Source of the DNA: Oceanirhabdus sp. W0125-5
Lineage (GTDB): Bacteria > Bacillota > Clostridia > Clostridiales > Clostridiaceae
Reading direction: 5' to 3'
Assembly: GCF_027938815.1 (NCBI RefSeq)
Contig: NZ_CP115913.1
Coordinates: 2,948,001 to 3,012,000, forward strand
DNA length: 64,000 nucleotides
The position numbers and the translations under genes are program-made. This document shows positions 19,103-27,259 of the stretch, piece by piece. Within the stretch, counting starts at the first letter, position 1, and the number at the start of each line of letters is the position of its first letter. Under the pieces are notes generated by a model. The model was not told the DNA's origin, searched no databases, and saw only the letters and a list, made by a program, of their open reading frames with translations.

Positions 19103-19129
19103 ACTGACCCTCATGCATTTATAATTAAA

Positions 19130-19162
19130 AGACCAGAGCCGAAGGCTCTGGTCTATTTTTTA
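19130..19162. terminator. Bidirectional terminator between adhE and the TetR gene
   Basis: AGACCAGAGCC and GGCTCTGGTCT form a perfect 11-bp stem with a GAA loop, followed by ATTTTTTAT. The TetR gene ends within its downstream arm. Confidence 0.9.
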
Positions 19163-19797
19163 TAGATTAATCGCTCTATGTGTTTAATGTTTCGTTTAAC
19201 AGAATCATGTACGCTTAATCTGTTATCCCCATTCATAAATCCAACTAAAGTACCTCTATAGATCAGGATTATCATTTCGTTTATTTCTTCTTTGTCGGAT
19301 TCGGAAATAACTCCTTCTTTTATACATTCATCTAATAGCACTGAATTTCTATCATATATACTATCTTGAAGAAACATTGGAAAGAGTTCGTCAACATCAA
19401 TCTTTAATTCTTCAGGATATATTTCGTAATATTCTTGCATTGTTGAACTAATTGTATTGAATTCGTTGAAGAATATAGTGTTGTATATGTCAGGACTATT
19501 ATAAGAATTATACAAAAAACATTCCCAAATCTTAAGAAGTTTCTCAGAAGCGGTATTCGCTGATTTCACATAACTAGGCAAACTATAAATATAGTACATT
19601 AGATATTTCATGGAAGAAAAGTAAAGAAGATGGTTAAGGTTTTTAAAATAATTATATAGTGTAGCACTGTTGTATCCAGCAAGATCAGCAACTTTCCTTA
19701 TTGTTACGTTCTTTATTCCTTCATCTTCGATAATCTTTTGGGCTGCTTCTATAAAATAACCCATCATTCTCTTTTTTTTAATTGATTTTTTATCCAT
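19153..19797 (-). CDS. TetR family transcriptional regulator
   Basis: The 214-residue protein begins with a basic N-terminus and a typical TetR DNA-binding domain: IKNVTIRKVADLAGYNSATL followed by YNYFKNLNHLL, the helix-turn-helix and its trailing helix. The remaining residues form the variable ligand-binding core, which I cannot assign to a ligand. ATG 19797 has GAGGT eight bases upstream. It is transcribed divergently from the grd module, with 458 bases between them that contain tandem palindromes close to the grd side. That arrangement makes it the likely local regulator of betaine reductase and transport genes, which is inference. Confidence 0.85.
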   Translation of the reverse strand: MDKKSIKKKRMMGYFIEAAQKIIEDEGIKNVTIRKVADLAGYNSATLYNYFKNLNHLLYFSSMKYLMYYIYSLPSYVKSANTASEKLLKIWECFLYNSYNSPDIYNTIFFNEFNTISSTMQEYYEIYPEELKIDVDELFPMFLQDSIYDRNSVLLDECIKEGVISESDKEEINEMIILIYRGTLVGFMNGDNRLSVHDSVKRNIKHIERLIYKK

Positions 19798-20255
19798 TAT
19801 TACTACCTCGCATTTCTGGTTTTAAATCTAATTTGATTTATAAAATGATGGAAGACGTATCCATGTTTAAAATTCATCGTTAGGTGCCCATTAAAATCCG
19901 ATTCAATGATAAGTATATCATAATAAATATTTAGTGTGAACCGTAAAACGATAAAGTATTTAAAATGTGAAAATAAAACATAAATAATGACAAAAATTTT
20001 AATAATAGGATAAAAAACGATAAATAATATTCTGAATTACAGAAAAAAATTGTTTTTTTTGAATTATTTTTATAAAAACTATTTTAAAAATAAAAAAGGT
20101 GTGTTATCATGTTTATAAAGTAATCGTGATTATAAAAGTAATTATGATTACAAAATAATTTAGATTATAAATTCGTAATTACTAATCAAAATTATTAATT
20201 AGGCTTATAAGGCTTATAAGATAAAATTTGTCGAAAAGCAAAAGGGGTGTGGAGC
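19798..20255. other. Divergent regulatory region between tetR and grdI
   Basis: This 458-base AT-rich gap contains no convincing gene. It holds two palindromes (20120-20151), further GTAAT/ATTAC half-sites to about 20180, and a short direct repeat GGCTTATAAGGCTTATAAG (20202-20220) before the grdI ribosome binding site. Promoters must lie here but I cannot fix their hexamers. Confidence 0.5.
20120..20151. promoter_or_regulatory. Tandem palindromes, candidate TetR operator
   Basis: GTAATCGTGATTAT (20120-20133) and GTAATTATGATTAC (20138-20151) are adjacent near-perfect palindromes with the same half-site, spaced 18 bases centre to centre. They lie about 105 bases upstream of the grdI-like start, a typical position for a divergent TetR-type repressor to act. 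Confidence 0.5.
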
Positions 20256-21581
20256 ATGAAATTAGAAATAGGTAATTTCTATGTAAAAGAAGTTATTTTT
20301 GGAGAAGAAAATAGCTATAAGGATGGAATCCTTACAATCAACAAGAAAGAAGCTTTAGATGTTGTTTTTGAGGACGAGCATATTACTGAAGCTGATTTAG
20401 TAATTGCAAAGCCAGGAGACAACATAAGAATTGTTCCAGTTAAGGAAGCTATTGAACCAAGATGCAGATTAGATGGCAGAAGTATCTTCCCAGGCGTTAC
20501 AGGTGATTTAGCTCAATGTGGTGATGGTAGAACACATGCATTAAAAAATTGTAGTGTTTTAGTTGTTGGAAGACACTGGGGTGGATTCCAAGATGGATTA
20601 ATCGATATGAGCGGAGAGGGTGCTAAATATACACTTTTCTCAGAATTAAACAACATTTGTTTAATCGCTGATACAGATGAAGAGTTCGAAAAAAGAGAGC
20701 AGCAGAAGAAGAATAAAGCATTAAGATGGGCTGGTATGAGATTAGCAGAGCATATCGGAAACATAGTTAAAGAGCTTCAACCTGAAGAAGTTGAAGAGTA
20801 TACTTTTGAAGCTATTACTAAAAGATCAGATGAATTAAAAGATCTTCCAAGTGTTGCTTTAGTATTACAACCTCAATCACAAATGGAAGAGCAAGGATAC
20901 AATGACTTATGTTACGGATGGGATTGTAACCATATGGTGCCAACGTTAATGAGTCCAACAGAGGTGCTTGATGGAGCTATGATTTCTGGATCATTCATGC
21001 CTTGTTCATCAAAATGGTCTACATATGATTTCCAGAACTTCCCTATGATAAAGAGATTATTCAAAGAGCATGGAAAGACAATTAATTTCTTAGGTGTAAT
21101 CATGTCTAACCTTAACGTTGCTCTTGAGCAAAAACAGAGATCAGCACAATTTGTTGCTCAAATTGCTAAATCAATTGGAGCTGACAGTGCAATTGTTGCA
21201 GAAGAAGGATATGGTAACCCAGATGCTGACTTTATAGCAACTATAGTAGCGCTTGAAGATGCTGGAGTAAAAACTATCGGTTTAACTAATGAGTGTACAG
21301 GAAGAGATGGTATGTCTCAACCACTTGTTTCATTAGATAGTAAAGCAAATGCAATTGTATCTTGTGGAAATGTTTCTGAGTTAATCGAGCTTCCACCAAT
21401 GGAGACTGTATTAGGTGAACTTGAGGCTTTAGCAAGAGATGGTCTTTCAGGTGGATGGGCTGATGATGAGTTACTTGGGCCTTCAGTAAGAAAAGATGGT
21501 TCTATTATCATGGAGAATAATGCTATGTTCTGTGGAGATAGAGTAACTGGATGGTCAACTAAGAGAATGTCTGAATACTAG
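20256..21581 (+). CDS. grdI: Glycine/betaine/sarcosine reductase component B, alpha/beta proprotein (GrdI-like)
   Basis: This 441-residue protein belongs to the GrdE/GrdG/GrdI family, the proprotein part of component B in selenium-dependent reductases. Component B binds the amine substrate (glycine, sarcosine or betaine) and passes a carboxymethyl group to the selenocysteine of GrdA. Known members are split at an internal cysteine to form a pyruvoyl-type cofactor; C250 in SGSFMPCSSK is at the right place, by analogy only. It is 11 bases upstream of the Sec-containing subunit and followed by a BCCT transporter, so betaine is the most likely substrate. The start at 20256 follows AAGGGGTGTGGAGC. 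GrdG for sarcosine is the main alternative. Confidence 0.85.
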   Translation: MKLEIGNFYVKEVIFGEENSYKDGILTINKKEALDVVFEDEHITEADLVIAKPGDNIRIVPVKEAIEPRCRLDGRSIFPGVTGDLAQCGDGRTHALKNCSVLVVGRHWGGFQDGLIDMSGEGAKYTLFSELNNICLIADTDEEFEKREQQKKNKALRWAGMRLAEHIGNIVKELQPEEVEEYTFEAITKRSDELKDLPSVALVLQPQSQMEEQGYNDLCYGWDCNHMVPTLMSPTEVLDGAMISGSFMPCSSKWSTYDFQNFPMIKRLFKEHGKTINFLGVIMSNLNVALEQKQRSAQFVAQIAKSIGADSAIVAEEGYGNPDADFIATIVALEDAGVKTIGLTNECTGRDGMSQPLVSLDSKANAIVSCGNVSELIELPPMETVLGELEALARDGLSGGWADDELLGPSVRKDGSIIMENNAMFCGDRVTGWSTKRMSEY

Positions 21582-21592
21582 GAGGGGTTAAA

Positions 21593-22942
21593 ATGAAAAA
21601 AGCGATTTTATATATTAACCAATTTTTCGGGCAAATCGGTGGAGAAGAGCTTGCTGATTTCGAACCTGAAATGAAAGAAGGACTAGTTGGTCCTGCGATG
21701 GCTTTAGATGCAGCTTTAAGTGATGTTGCTGAGGTAACTCATACATTAATATGTGGTGATAACTTCATTGGTTCTAATGGTGAAGTAGCAATTGAAAGAA
21801 TGATTGAGATGTTAAGTGAAGTTGAGTTTGATATCTTCTTTGCTGGACCAGCTTTTAGAGCAGGTAGATATGGTAGTGCTTGTGGTAACATTTGTAAAGC
21901 AGTAAAAGAAAAGTTTGGAGTACCTGTTATATCATCAATGAACGATGAAAACCCAGGTGTTGAAATGTTTAAAACAGAAATGCCAATCTTTAAGGGTGCT
22001 AAAAGTGCTGCTGGTATGAGAAAAGATGTTAAAGCAATGGCTGATTATGGTAAGAAACTTTTATTAGGTGAAGAATTACTTTCGGCTGATGAAGAAGGAT
22101 TCTTCCAAAGAGGAAAGAGACATCAAAGATGGTTAAACCCACCAGTGCCTGCAACTGATAGAGTTATTGATATGTTACTTAAGAAAGTTCATGGAGAGGA
22201 ATATGTAACTGAATTACCTATCCCTGAGCAGGATTTAGTTCCAATAGCTAAGAAGATTGATGATTTATCAAAAGCAAAAATTGCTGTTCTTAACACAGGA
22301 GGAATAGTTCCAGTTGAGAATCCAGATAGAATTCAATCAGCTTCTGCAACTAGATGGGGTAAATATGATATATCTCAATTTGATACACTACCATCACAAT
22401 TTGATCCAAGTGATAAAGATGTTGAATTCAAAGCATTTAAAACAATACACGCTGGATTTGATCCATATGCAGCTGATCATAACCCAGATGTAATAGTGCC
22501 ACTTGACTCTTTAAGAGTTTATGAGAAAGAAGGAAGAATCGGATCGGTTCATAACTACTTCTATTCAACTGTTGGTACAGGAACTACTCAAGGAGAAGCA
22601 GCTAGAATGGGGCAAGAAATTGCTGAAGATTTAAAGAAGCATAATGTTGATGCAGTTATAATGGTTTCTACGTGAGGAACTTGTACTCGTTGCGGAGCAA
22701 CGATGGTAAAAGAAGTTGAAAAAGCTGGATTTACAGTAGTTCAAATGGCTAACTTAATCCCAGTAGCTCACACTGTTGGTGCTAACAGAATGGTTCCAAC
22801 AATATCAATTCCATATCCACTTGGAAATCCAAGTGATACACTTGAAGAGCAATTTAAGCTAAGACATCATAGAGTAGGTGTTGCTTTAGAAGCTTTAGAA
22901 ACTGATATCAAAGAACAGACAGTATTTAAAGTTAAGTTTTAA
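21593..22942 (+). CDS. grdH: Betaine-type reductase component B gamma subunit, selenoprotein (GrdH-like, Sec361)
   Basis: The frame continues through an in-frame TGA at 22673-22675. The residues around it read VMVST-U-GTCTRCGATMV, the UxxCxxC redox motif of GrdB/GrdF/GrdH. The full protein is 449 residues with Sec at 361, and the 80 residues after the TGA are needed for family length (QMANLIPVAHTVGANR is a conserved block). A hairpin 12 bases after the TGA serves as SECIS. AGGAGGGG precedes ATG 21593, just after the GrdI-like stop. With the GrdI-like subunit it forms component B, which activates the substrate for reductive deamination linked to acetyl phosphate formation. GrdF for sarcosine is possible; the BCCT neighbour favours betaine. 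Confidence 0.92.
22688..22702 (+). promoter_or_regulatory. SECIS hairpin of grdH
   Basis: CGTTGC and GCAACG form a perfect six-bp stem closing a GGA loop. The stem starts 12 bases after the TGA codon, within the coding sequence, as expected for a bacterial SECIS element. Confidence 0.85.
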
Positions 22943-22948
22943 GATTTA

Positions 22949-23058
22949 GGGTATATATGACCATAATGTGCAAACTATAAAGTAAAAACAAGTTTGTCAT
23001 GGTCATAGTACCCATTTCTAAGAGGGCTTTAAATGCCTGTTCGATATGAAGCCCTCTT
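22949..23058 (+). promoter_or_regulatory. Two intercistronic hairpins between grdH and the BCCT gene
   Basis: GGGTA plus TATGACCAT (22949-22964) pairs with ATGGTCATA plus TACCC (22999-23013), leaving a small internal loop. AAGAGGGCTT (23020-23029) pairs with AAGCCCTCTT (23049-23058) around 19 bases. Neither is followed by a T-tract, so these look more like mRNA processing, stability or attenuation structures than a terminator. Confidence 0.55.
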
Positions 23059-23093
23059 GGTTAAGAATTTAATCAAAAAATGGGGGGAACATT

Positions 23094-24611
23094 ATGAATA
23101 AGAAGAATCAATCAGTTTATTATATCTCCATCGCTATTACATTGTTTTTGATTGTAGTTGGAATTTTTGCTCCAGATACATTCAAGGTGGTAGGAGAATT
23201 AGCTTATGAATTCTTTGTAAATAAGTTTTCATGGTTCTATTTAGCAGGGATGTTTGCATTTGTTGTGTTTGCAATTTGGATTGCTTTTAGTAAATACGGG
23301 AAGGTTAGACTGGGTCCTGATGATTCAAGACCTGATTATAGCAACGCTTCTTGGTTTGCTATGCTTTTCAGTGCTGGTATGGGAATTGGTTTAGTATTTT
23401 GGGGAGTAGCAGAGCCTCTTAACCATTTCGTAACAGCTGGTGGAACAAGTGAAGCTGCAAATTTTGCTATTAAAAAGTCGTTTTTTCACTGGGGATTACA
23501 TCCATGGGCAAATTATACAATTTTAGCTCTAGGACTTGCATATTTCCAGTTTAGAAAAAACAAGCCAGGTCTCATTAGTACAATATTTATCCCATTAATA
23601 GGGGAAAAAGGAGTAAGAGGACCTATTGGTAAGACTATTGATATTCTAGCGATATTTGCAACTGTTGCTGGTATGGCAACGTCTTTAGGTCTTGGAACTT
23701 TGCAAATTAACAGTGGTTTAAATCATTTATTCAATGTTCCTAAAACTATGCCAATTGTAGTGACAATCGTTGTAATCATTACTTTCTTCTTTATTATCAC
23801 TGCTGTTACAGGTGTTGATAAAGGGATTAAAATGATATCTGACCTTAACCTTTGGTTAGCTGGAGGATTAGTTGTTGCAGCATTATTAATTGGTCCAACA
23901 ATTCAAATAATTGAAACATTAACTAATGGTATGGGAGCATACTTAGGTGATTTTGTTAAGGATAGCTTAAGTATAAATAGTTTTGGAGATAAAAGTTGGT
24001 TAGGTGGTTGGACTATTGTTTATTGGGCTTGGTGGATTGCATGGGCACCGTTTGTTGGAACATTCATAGCAAGAATATCTAGAGGTAGAACAATTAGAGA
24101 ATTTGTTGCTGGTGTTTTAATATTCCCTACAGTAGGATCCGCTGTTTGGTTCAGTATTTTTGGTGCATTAGGAATTCAAGGTAGTATGAATGAAGGAATT
24201 GAATTTGCAAAAAATGCAATTTCAGAAACATCTACAGCGTTATTTAAGGTGTTTGAATTGTATCCTTTTGGAATAGTTTTATCTGTAGTTGCAATAATTC
24301 TGCTTATTACATTCTTCGTTACATCTGCTAACTCTGCTACTTTTGTACTAGGAATGATGTCTTCAAATGGAGACTTAAACCCATCAAACAAGAAAAAGGT
24401 TGTATGGGGAGTTCTTCAATCAACGTTTGCACTTGCTCTGATTTATTCTGGAGCAAAAGGTGGAAATTTCGAAGCAGGATTAAAAATGCTACAAACTGCG
24501 TCATTAGCAGCGGCTTTACCATTTGCATTTGTTCTGTGTTTCTGTATGGTTAGTATTATGAAATCATTGAAATCAGATGTGGAAAGTGGAGAACTAAAAT
24601 TAGAAAAATAG
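23094..24611 (+). CDS. BCCT family betaine/carnitine/choline transporter
   Basis: The 505-residue product has 12 hydrophobic segments and the family signatures FSAGMGIGLVFWGVAEPLNHF and WAWWIAWAPFVGTFIARISRG; the aromatic-rich WWIAWAP segment lies in the helix that forms the substrate-binding aromatic box. BCCT proteins import betaine-type trimethylammonium compounds, often with sodium. GGGGGGA precedes the ATG. Location immediately downstream of the reductase subunits indicates a catabolic role, feeding betaine to the reductase, rather than only osmoprotection. The hairpins upstream may adjust its expression relative to grdH. Confidence 0.9.
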   Translation: MNKKNQSVYYISIAITLFLIVVGIFAPDTFKVVGELAYEFFVNKFSWFYLAGMFAFVVFAIWIAFSKYGKVRLGPDDSRPDYSNASWFAMLFSAGMGIGLVFWGVAEPLNHFVTAGGTSEAANFAIKKSFFHWGLHPWANYTILALGLAYFQFRKNKPGLISTIFIPLIGEKGVRGPIGKTIDILAIFATVAGMATSLGLGTLQINSGLNHLFNVPKTMPIVVTIVVIITFFFIITAVTGVDKGIKMISDLNLWLAGGLVVAALLIGPTIQIIETLTNGMGAYLGDFVKDSLSINSFGDKSWLGGWTIVYWAWWIAWAPFVGTFIARISRGRTIREFVAGVLIFPTVGSAVWFSIFGALGIQGSMNEGIEFAKNAISETSTALFKVFELYPFGIVLSVVAIILLITFFVTSANSATFVLGMMSSNGDLNPSNKKKVVWGVLQSTFALALIYSGAKGGNFEAGLKMLQTASLAAALPFAFVLCFCMVSIMKSLKSDVESGELKLEK

Positions 24612-24637
24612 GTATATAAAATTTATGTTCTGAGGAC

Positions 24638-24759
24638 GCTCAGAATTGATTCGCAACAGAATTTTTATTTTACACATTTTATTTTAGCAATAATAATGAA
24701 CAAAACTTAATCATAGCTTGTAATGCAATGTTAGTGAATTGTATTACTAAGAAATACTT
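24638..24759 (+). repeat. RNA-like repeat, unit 1
   Basis: It starts with GCTCAGAATT, has an AT-rich variable middle, then ACTTAATCATAGCTT and a hairpin: GTAATGCAAT (24720-24729), eight-base loop, ATTGTATTAC (24738-24747), all ten pairs formed with one G-T wobble. The start of the unit also folds with the preceding TTCTGAG (24628-24634) around GACG. Confidence 0.65.
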
Positions 24760-24815
24760 TAATTATTAATTGAATCAAATTTATATGAGTATTATAAAAT
24801 CTGATTTTTAAGTAT

Positions 24816-24936
24816 ACTCAGAAATTAATCTTAACAGAATATCATATTTCAATATATCATTATAGTTATAATGATGAAGATACTTAATCACAGCATGTAA
24901 TGCAATAATGCTCAATTGTATTACTTATAAATGCTA
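24816..24936 (+). repeat. RNA-like repeat, unit 2
   Basis: It starts ACTCAGAAATT, has a variable middle, then ACTTAATCACAGCAT and the hairpin GTAATGCAAT (24897-24906), eight-base loop AATGCTCA, ATTGTATTAC (24915-24924). The unit begins 178 bases after unit 1. Confidence 0.65.
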
Positions 24937-25016
24937 CAAATTAGAAAGTATTCAATATTTTAATTAGAAACATAATAGGGAAACCTACTAGAAAAATACT
25001 CAAAGTTTTAAAAAAT

Positions 25017-25135
25017 GCTCAGAATTTTTGTAACAAATATAATATTTTGAATTTTTAGTAGTAGAAATAATTAACAAAACTTAATCATAGCATGTGATGT
25101 GATTTTGCTCAATTGCATTACATAAAAAAGTCTTG
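25017..25135 (+). repeat. RNA-like repeat, unit 3
   Basis: It starts GCTCAGAATTT, has a variable middle, then ACTTAATCATAGCAT and the hairpin GTGATGTGAT (25094-25103), eight-base loop TTTGCTCA, ATTGCATTAC (25112-25121). Four stem positions differ from the other units, yet every pair is kept as Watson-Crick or G-U. It begins 201 bases after unit 2. Confidence 0.65.
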
Positions 25136-25155
25136 AAAAAAATATTTCAAATTAG

Positions 25156-25195
25156 AATCCAACTTTGTGAACTGAACAAAGTTGGATTTTTATTT
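25156..25195 (+). terminator. Strong intrinsic terminator closing the repeat region
   Basis: AATCCAACTTTGT pairs with ACAAAGTTGGATT (13 bp) around GAACTGA, followed by TTTTATTTAATT. Confidence 0.9.
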
Positions 25196-25215
25196 AATTA
25201 AGAAATTATGTAAGA

Positions 25216-25244
25216 TTGACAGTTAAAAGCGGCTTTGTTATAAT
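25216..25244 (+). promoter_or_regulatory. Consensus promoter of the ParB/BMP fusion gene
   Basis: TTGACA (25216-25221) and TATAAT (25239-25244) are exact consensus hexamers with a 17-base spacer, implying strong vegetative transcription of the downstream gene. Confidence 0.85.
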
Positions 25245-25315
25245 AAAAAATTAATAATGATTTATAGTATATTTTATTGTATAAATCAAGAAAGGAGAGT
25301 CACTGCTTTTTAGTA

Positions 25316-27244
25316 ATGGCTAAACAGTTTATGGATATAAATACTAACATCTATAATGAATATGAAAGCGCTAAGAAAAAGGCAAGGAATGAACAATTAA
25401 GGCGTAGAAGTGAAGGGGAAGATGGATTTCTTCTTTCTTTAGATAGAATTATAAAAGATAAAGATATAGTAGCTGAGGTTCCATTAGGAATTAAGTCCAT
25501 TCCTATAAAAAAAATAGTGGGTACTTATTATTATACAAGAAGTAGAGATTTTTCAAGTGGGTTCTTACCATTAAAAGAACAAAATACTGAATTCGCTGAG
25601 AAGTGGAAAAGCCTATGCAAATCCCATCTAGAAGAAGGTATCAGGGATCCAATTAGAGTTTATGAATTTATGAATAAGTACTATGTTATGGAAGGAAATA
25701 AAAGGGTAAGTGTTTTAAAGTATTTTGATGGGCATTCCATTGAAGGCGATGTTACAAGATTGATTCCTAAGAAGGATGAAACTGATAAAGAAAATAAACT
25801 ATACTATGAGTTTCTTGACTTTTCTAATAAAACAGGAATTTATGATATTTGGTTTAAGAAAAGAATTTTCTTTAGAGAATTGTTAAATTATCTTGAAGAG
25901 TATAAACCAGATCCAATTCAAGGTAGAGATAAATATGAACATTTTTATAAAAAGTTTTATATACCATTCAGGGTTACATATAAGGAGATAGGTGGAGATA
26001 AATTAAAAATCACCACTGGAGATGCTATTTTAGAATATATTAGGATTTATGGTTTATCTAATGAATTCAAGTTTAAACGTAAAGGAAGAGTGGAAAAGCT
26101 TTTTGAAGAATTGTTGCTAGCTCAAGATGTATCAAAGGTTGAGATTCAGACAGAACCTTTCGAGGTGTTTAAAGGTAATATGATTACATCAATTACTAAC
26201 CTTGTTACAAGTACTAAAAAAATAAATGTAGCTTTTTTATATGAAAAAAATATTGATTCTTCTGCATGGGCGTATACTCATGAGAAGGGACGTCGTTTTG
26301 CACAGAATATATTAAGTGATAAGATTAATACTTGTTATTTTGATAATATACCTATTGATGACAATGAAGCTTATGAGAAGATAAAAGAAATTGCAGAAAA
26401 AGGTTTTGATATTATTTTTACTACTTCTCAAAAAAACTTACGAGCTACATTGAGAGCAGCTCTAAAATATGAACACATCAAATTTTTCTGTTGTTCTCCT
26501 GTTCAAGCATTTAGAAATATGAGTACTTATTTTGGGAGATCTCATGAAACTATGTTTTTATTAGGTATGATTGCAGGTGCAATGACAAGAACTAATGTCA
26601 TCGGTTGTATAGAACAGTATAACCGAACAGCTACAATCACTGGAATAAATGCTTTTGCTTTAGGAGTTAAGTCTGTTAATGATTCAGCAAAAGTAAATGT
26701 CATATGGACTGATGATTATGAAAATATTGATAAAAAAATGAAGGATATTAAGCAATTAGGGGATATAGGAGCTGACCTTGTATTGAAACGTGGAGTTACT
26801 GAAGGAGGAATGAGCGGAAGAAATATTGCTCTTTATCCTATAGAGTGTGATGAGAAATCAGAATATACCTATGGTGAATACTTATGTACTATAAAGTGGG
26901 ATTGGGGAAAGTTTTATGAAAAGGTCTTAAGAAATATTACAAATGGAAGTTGGAAAGGTATATTTAGTACTGAGAGTAAACGAGTCAGTTTTATGTGGGG
27001 AATAGATTCGGGTATTATAGATATAAAATATCATAAAAGCAGAATTAACTTTCATGTAGGTCGAACAATAAAACTTGTTAGACAGGGAATGATAGATAAT
27101 CAAATTCATACATTTGAAGGCCCTATATATGATAATAAAAAGGTTTTACGTATTGGAGAAAAGGATTACGCTAGCTATAATAAGATGTTATATATGGATT
27201 GGTTTGTTGAAAATGTTACTGGTGATATTCCAAAGAAATACTAG
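25316..27244 (+). CDS. Cytosolic protein with ParB-like N-terminal and BMP/Med-type C-terminal domains
   Basis: The 642-residue protein has no signal peptide or membrane helix. Around residues 105-150, EGIRDPIRVYEF then YYVMEGNKRVSVLKYF follows the ParB/sulfiredoxin-like fold pattern (PI-V ... GxxR). From about residue 300 it reads as a basic membrane protein (BMP/Med/PnrA) domain, with INVAFLYEKN, an AWAYTHEKGRRFAQ block, DIIFTTSQ, and GCIEQYNRTATITGINAFALGV. BMP domains normally sit outside the cell and bind nucleosides for an ABC importer. Here one is fused to a ParB-like domain and kept inside. AAGGAG lies unusually far (about 20 bases) from ATG 25316; the frame stays open upstream from TTG 25277. 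It may be a ligand-sensing cytosolic protein; function unknown. Confidence 0.75.
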   Translation: MAKQFMDINTNIYNEYESAKKKARNEQLRRRSEGEDGFLLSLDRIIKDKDIVAEVPLGIKSIPIKKIVGTYYYTRSRDFSSGFLPLKEQNTEFAEKWKSLCKSHLEEGIRDPIRVYEFMNKYYVMEGNKRVSVLKYFDGHSIEGDVTRLIPKKDETDKENKLYYEFLDFSNKTGIYDIWFKKRIFFRELLNYLEEYKPDPIQGRDKYEHFYKKFYIPFRVTYKEIGGDKLKITTGDAILEYIRIYGLSNEFKFKRKGRVEKLFEELLLAQDVSKVEIQTEPFEVFKGNMITSITNLVTSTKKINVAFLYEKNIDSSAWAYTHEKGRRFAQNILSDKINTCYFDNIPIDDNEAYEKIKEIAEKGFDIIFTTSQKNLRATLRAALKYEHIKFFCCSPVQAFRNMSTYFGRSHETMFLLGMIAGAMTRTNVIGCIEQYNRTATITGINAFALGVKSVNDSAKVNVIWTDDYENIDKKMKDIKQLGDIGADLVLKRGVTEGGMSGRNIALYPIECDEKSEYTYGEYLCTIKWDWGKFYEKVLRNITNGSWKGIFSTESKRVSFMWGIDSGIIDIKYHKSRINFHVGRTIKLVRQGMIDNQIHTFEGPIYDNKKVLRIGEKDYASYNKMLYMDWFVENVTGDIPKKY

Positions 27245-27259
27245 GAAAAGGTGAAAAGT

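Larger units (their letters stand above)
24612..25315 (+). other. 704-base non-coding region with three RNA-like repeats and a terminator
   Basis: No open frame of note is present. The stretch contains three diverged direct-repeat units, an intrinsic terminator at 25156-25195, and a consensus promoter at 25216-25244 for the next gene. As the terminator is the first strong one after the BCCT gene, the repeats could lie in the 3' part of the betaine operon transcript or in a separate small RNA. Confidence 0.7.

Noticed and set aside
24638-25135. The three repeats as a CRISPR array
   Set aside because: Units are about 120 bases, diverged, and spaced 178 and 201 bases apart, with no short identical repeats or cas genes.
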